Assembly: GCA_005878995.1 (NCBI GenBank)
Contig: VBME01000057.1
Location: forward strand, 1-5,104
DNA: 5,104 nt
Direction of reading: 5' to 3'
From: Methanobacteriota archaeon
Lineage (GTDB): Archaea; Thermoplasmatota; Thermoplasmata; RBG-16-68-12
The notes under the pieces are model-generated. The model was not told where the DNA came from. It worked only from the letters and a program-made list of their open reading frames with translations, and did not search any database. A program made the position numbers and the translations under genes. The first letter of the stretch is position 1. Each line of letters begins with the position of its first letter. Positions 4,702 to 5,104 of this stretch are shown one piece after another.

Positions 4702-5104
4702 GAAGTTCCTTCGAGTCGCCGAGGCGAAGCCCGCGGATGCGGGTCGTGGAATCGTGCGGCTCGACCCCGAGGTCATGAAGATCCTCGAACTGAAGGAAGG
4801 GGACATCGTCCTCATTGAAGGGGCGAAGTCGACCGCGGCCGGGGTCCGCCGCGGTTATCCGGAAGACGCGAACCGCGGCGTGATTCGGATGGACGGGATA
4901 CAACGCCGGAACGCGGGCGTCGGGATCGACGACAAGGTGGGCCTCCGCAAGGCGTTGGCCCGCCCCGCGGAGAAGGTCTCGCTCGCGCCGACCGAACCGA
5001 TCCGGATCATGGGCGGCGAGCAGTACATGGCCCAAGTCCTCCAGGGCCGCGCGATCACCCGCGGGGACGTGATCAGCGTGAGCGTGATGGGGCGGAAGTT
5101 CGAT
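4685..5104 (+). CDS. cdc48: Cdc48/VCP-type AAA ATPase, N-terminal part (3' end cut by window)
   Basis: Only the first 140 residues are present, and they form the substrate- and cofactor-binding N-domain of the Cdc48/p97/VAT unfoldase. Residues about 8-90 make the double-psi barrel: LRVAEAKPADAGRGIVRLDP, LKEGDIVLIEG, GVIRMDGIQRRNAGVGIDD. Residues about 100-140 start the second N subdomain (APTEPIRIMGG, LQGRAITRGDVISV). The two AAA rings with Walker motifs lie beyond the window. The full-length protein unfolds proteins with ATP in the cytoplasm and feeds them to the proteasome. The ATG at 4685 gives the usual short lead before KFLRVAEAKP; in-frame GTG codons at 4652 and 4676 are alternatives. 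It follows hsp20 by 127 bases with no clear promoter of its own, suggesting readthrough or a leader-controlled transcript. The same pairing of an Hsp20 with Cdc48 is known, as I recall, from the Archaeoglobus fulgidus heat-shock operon. Confidence 0.94.
   Translation, partial: MSAAREKFLRVAEAKPADAGRGIVRLDPEVMKILELKEGDIVLIEGAKSTAAGVRRGYPEDANRGVIRMDGIQRRNAGVGIDDKVGLRKALARPAEKVSLAPTEPIRIMGGEQYMAQVLQGRAITRGDVISVSVMGRKFD

Overview
The window looks like chromosomal DNA from a GC-rich archaeon, most likely a Thermoplasmata-type euryarchaeote. Three things point to archaea. There is an RpoK subunit of archaeal RNA polymerase, a Cdc48/VCP-type AAA ATPase N-domain, and an archaeal TATA box (TTTATATA) at the expected distance upstream of an Hsp20 gene. 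The lineage below archaea is inference from overall style (GC-rich, zinc-ribbon membrane protein with Thr-Asn-Gly repeats) and is not proved.

Left third (minus strand, 1-1871): a two-gene operon. A winged-helix regulator (1251-1871) is followed, three bases after its stop codon and in the same frame, by a large membrane protein that runs off the left edge (1-1247). The membrane protein reads in order: TPR-like helices, a CxxC/CxxC zinc ribbon, a Pro/charged linker, five tandem copies of a ten-residue RTNGLTNG-type repeat, one transmembrane helix, and the start of a CBM9/DOMON-like extracellular domain. It starts with GTG and is not closed inside the window, so ATG-based or stop-to-stop gene finding misses it. 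A long open frame on the opposite strand is its shadow.

Middle (1872-2595): a 317-base divergent intergenic region with a candidate operator palindrome and a strong inverted repeat, then rpoK (2189-2362), then about 230 bases with several short hairpins and no gene.

Right half (plus strand, 2596-5104): a secreted eight-bladed PQQ-like beta-propeller protein (2596-3894), followed by terminator-like hairpins. Next comes a clear promoter and ribosome binding site driving an Hsp20 small heat shock protein (4051-4557). After a 127-base structured gap comes a Cdc48 unfoldase (4685 onward, cut by the right edge). Hsp20 (holdase) and Cdc48 (ATP-driven unfoldase) form a sensible protein-quality-control pair. 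The propeller protein and rpoK have no evident functional link to them.

The least ordinary part is the regulator/membrane-protein pair. A cytoplasmic zinc ribbon is tied through a strictly conserved RTNGLTNG repeat tract to a membrane anchor and an outside ligand-binding-like domain. Codon variation among the repeat copies argues that the peptide sequence itself is under selection.
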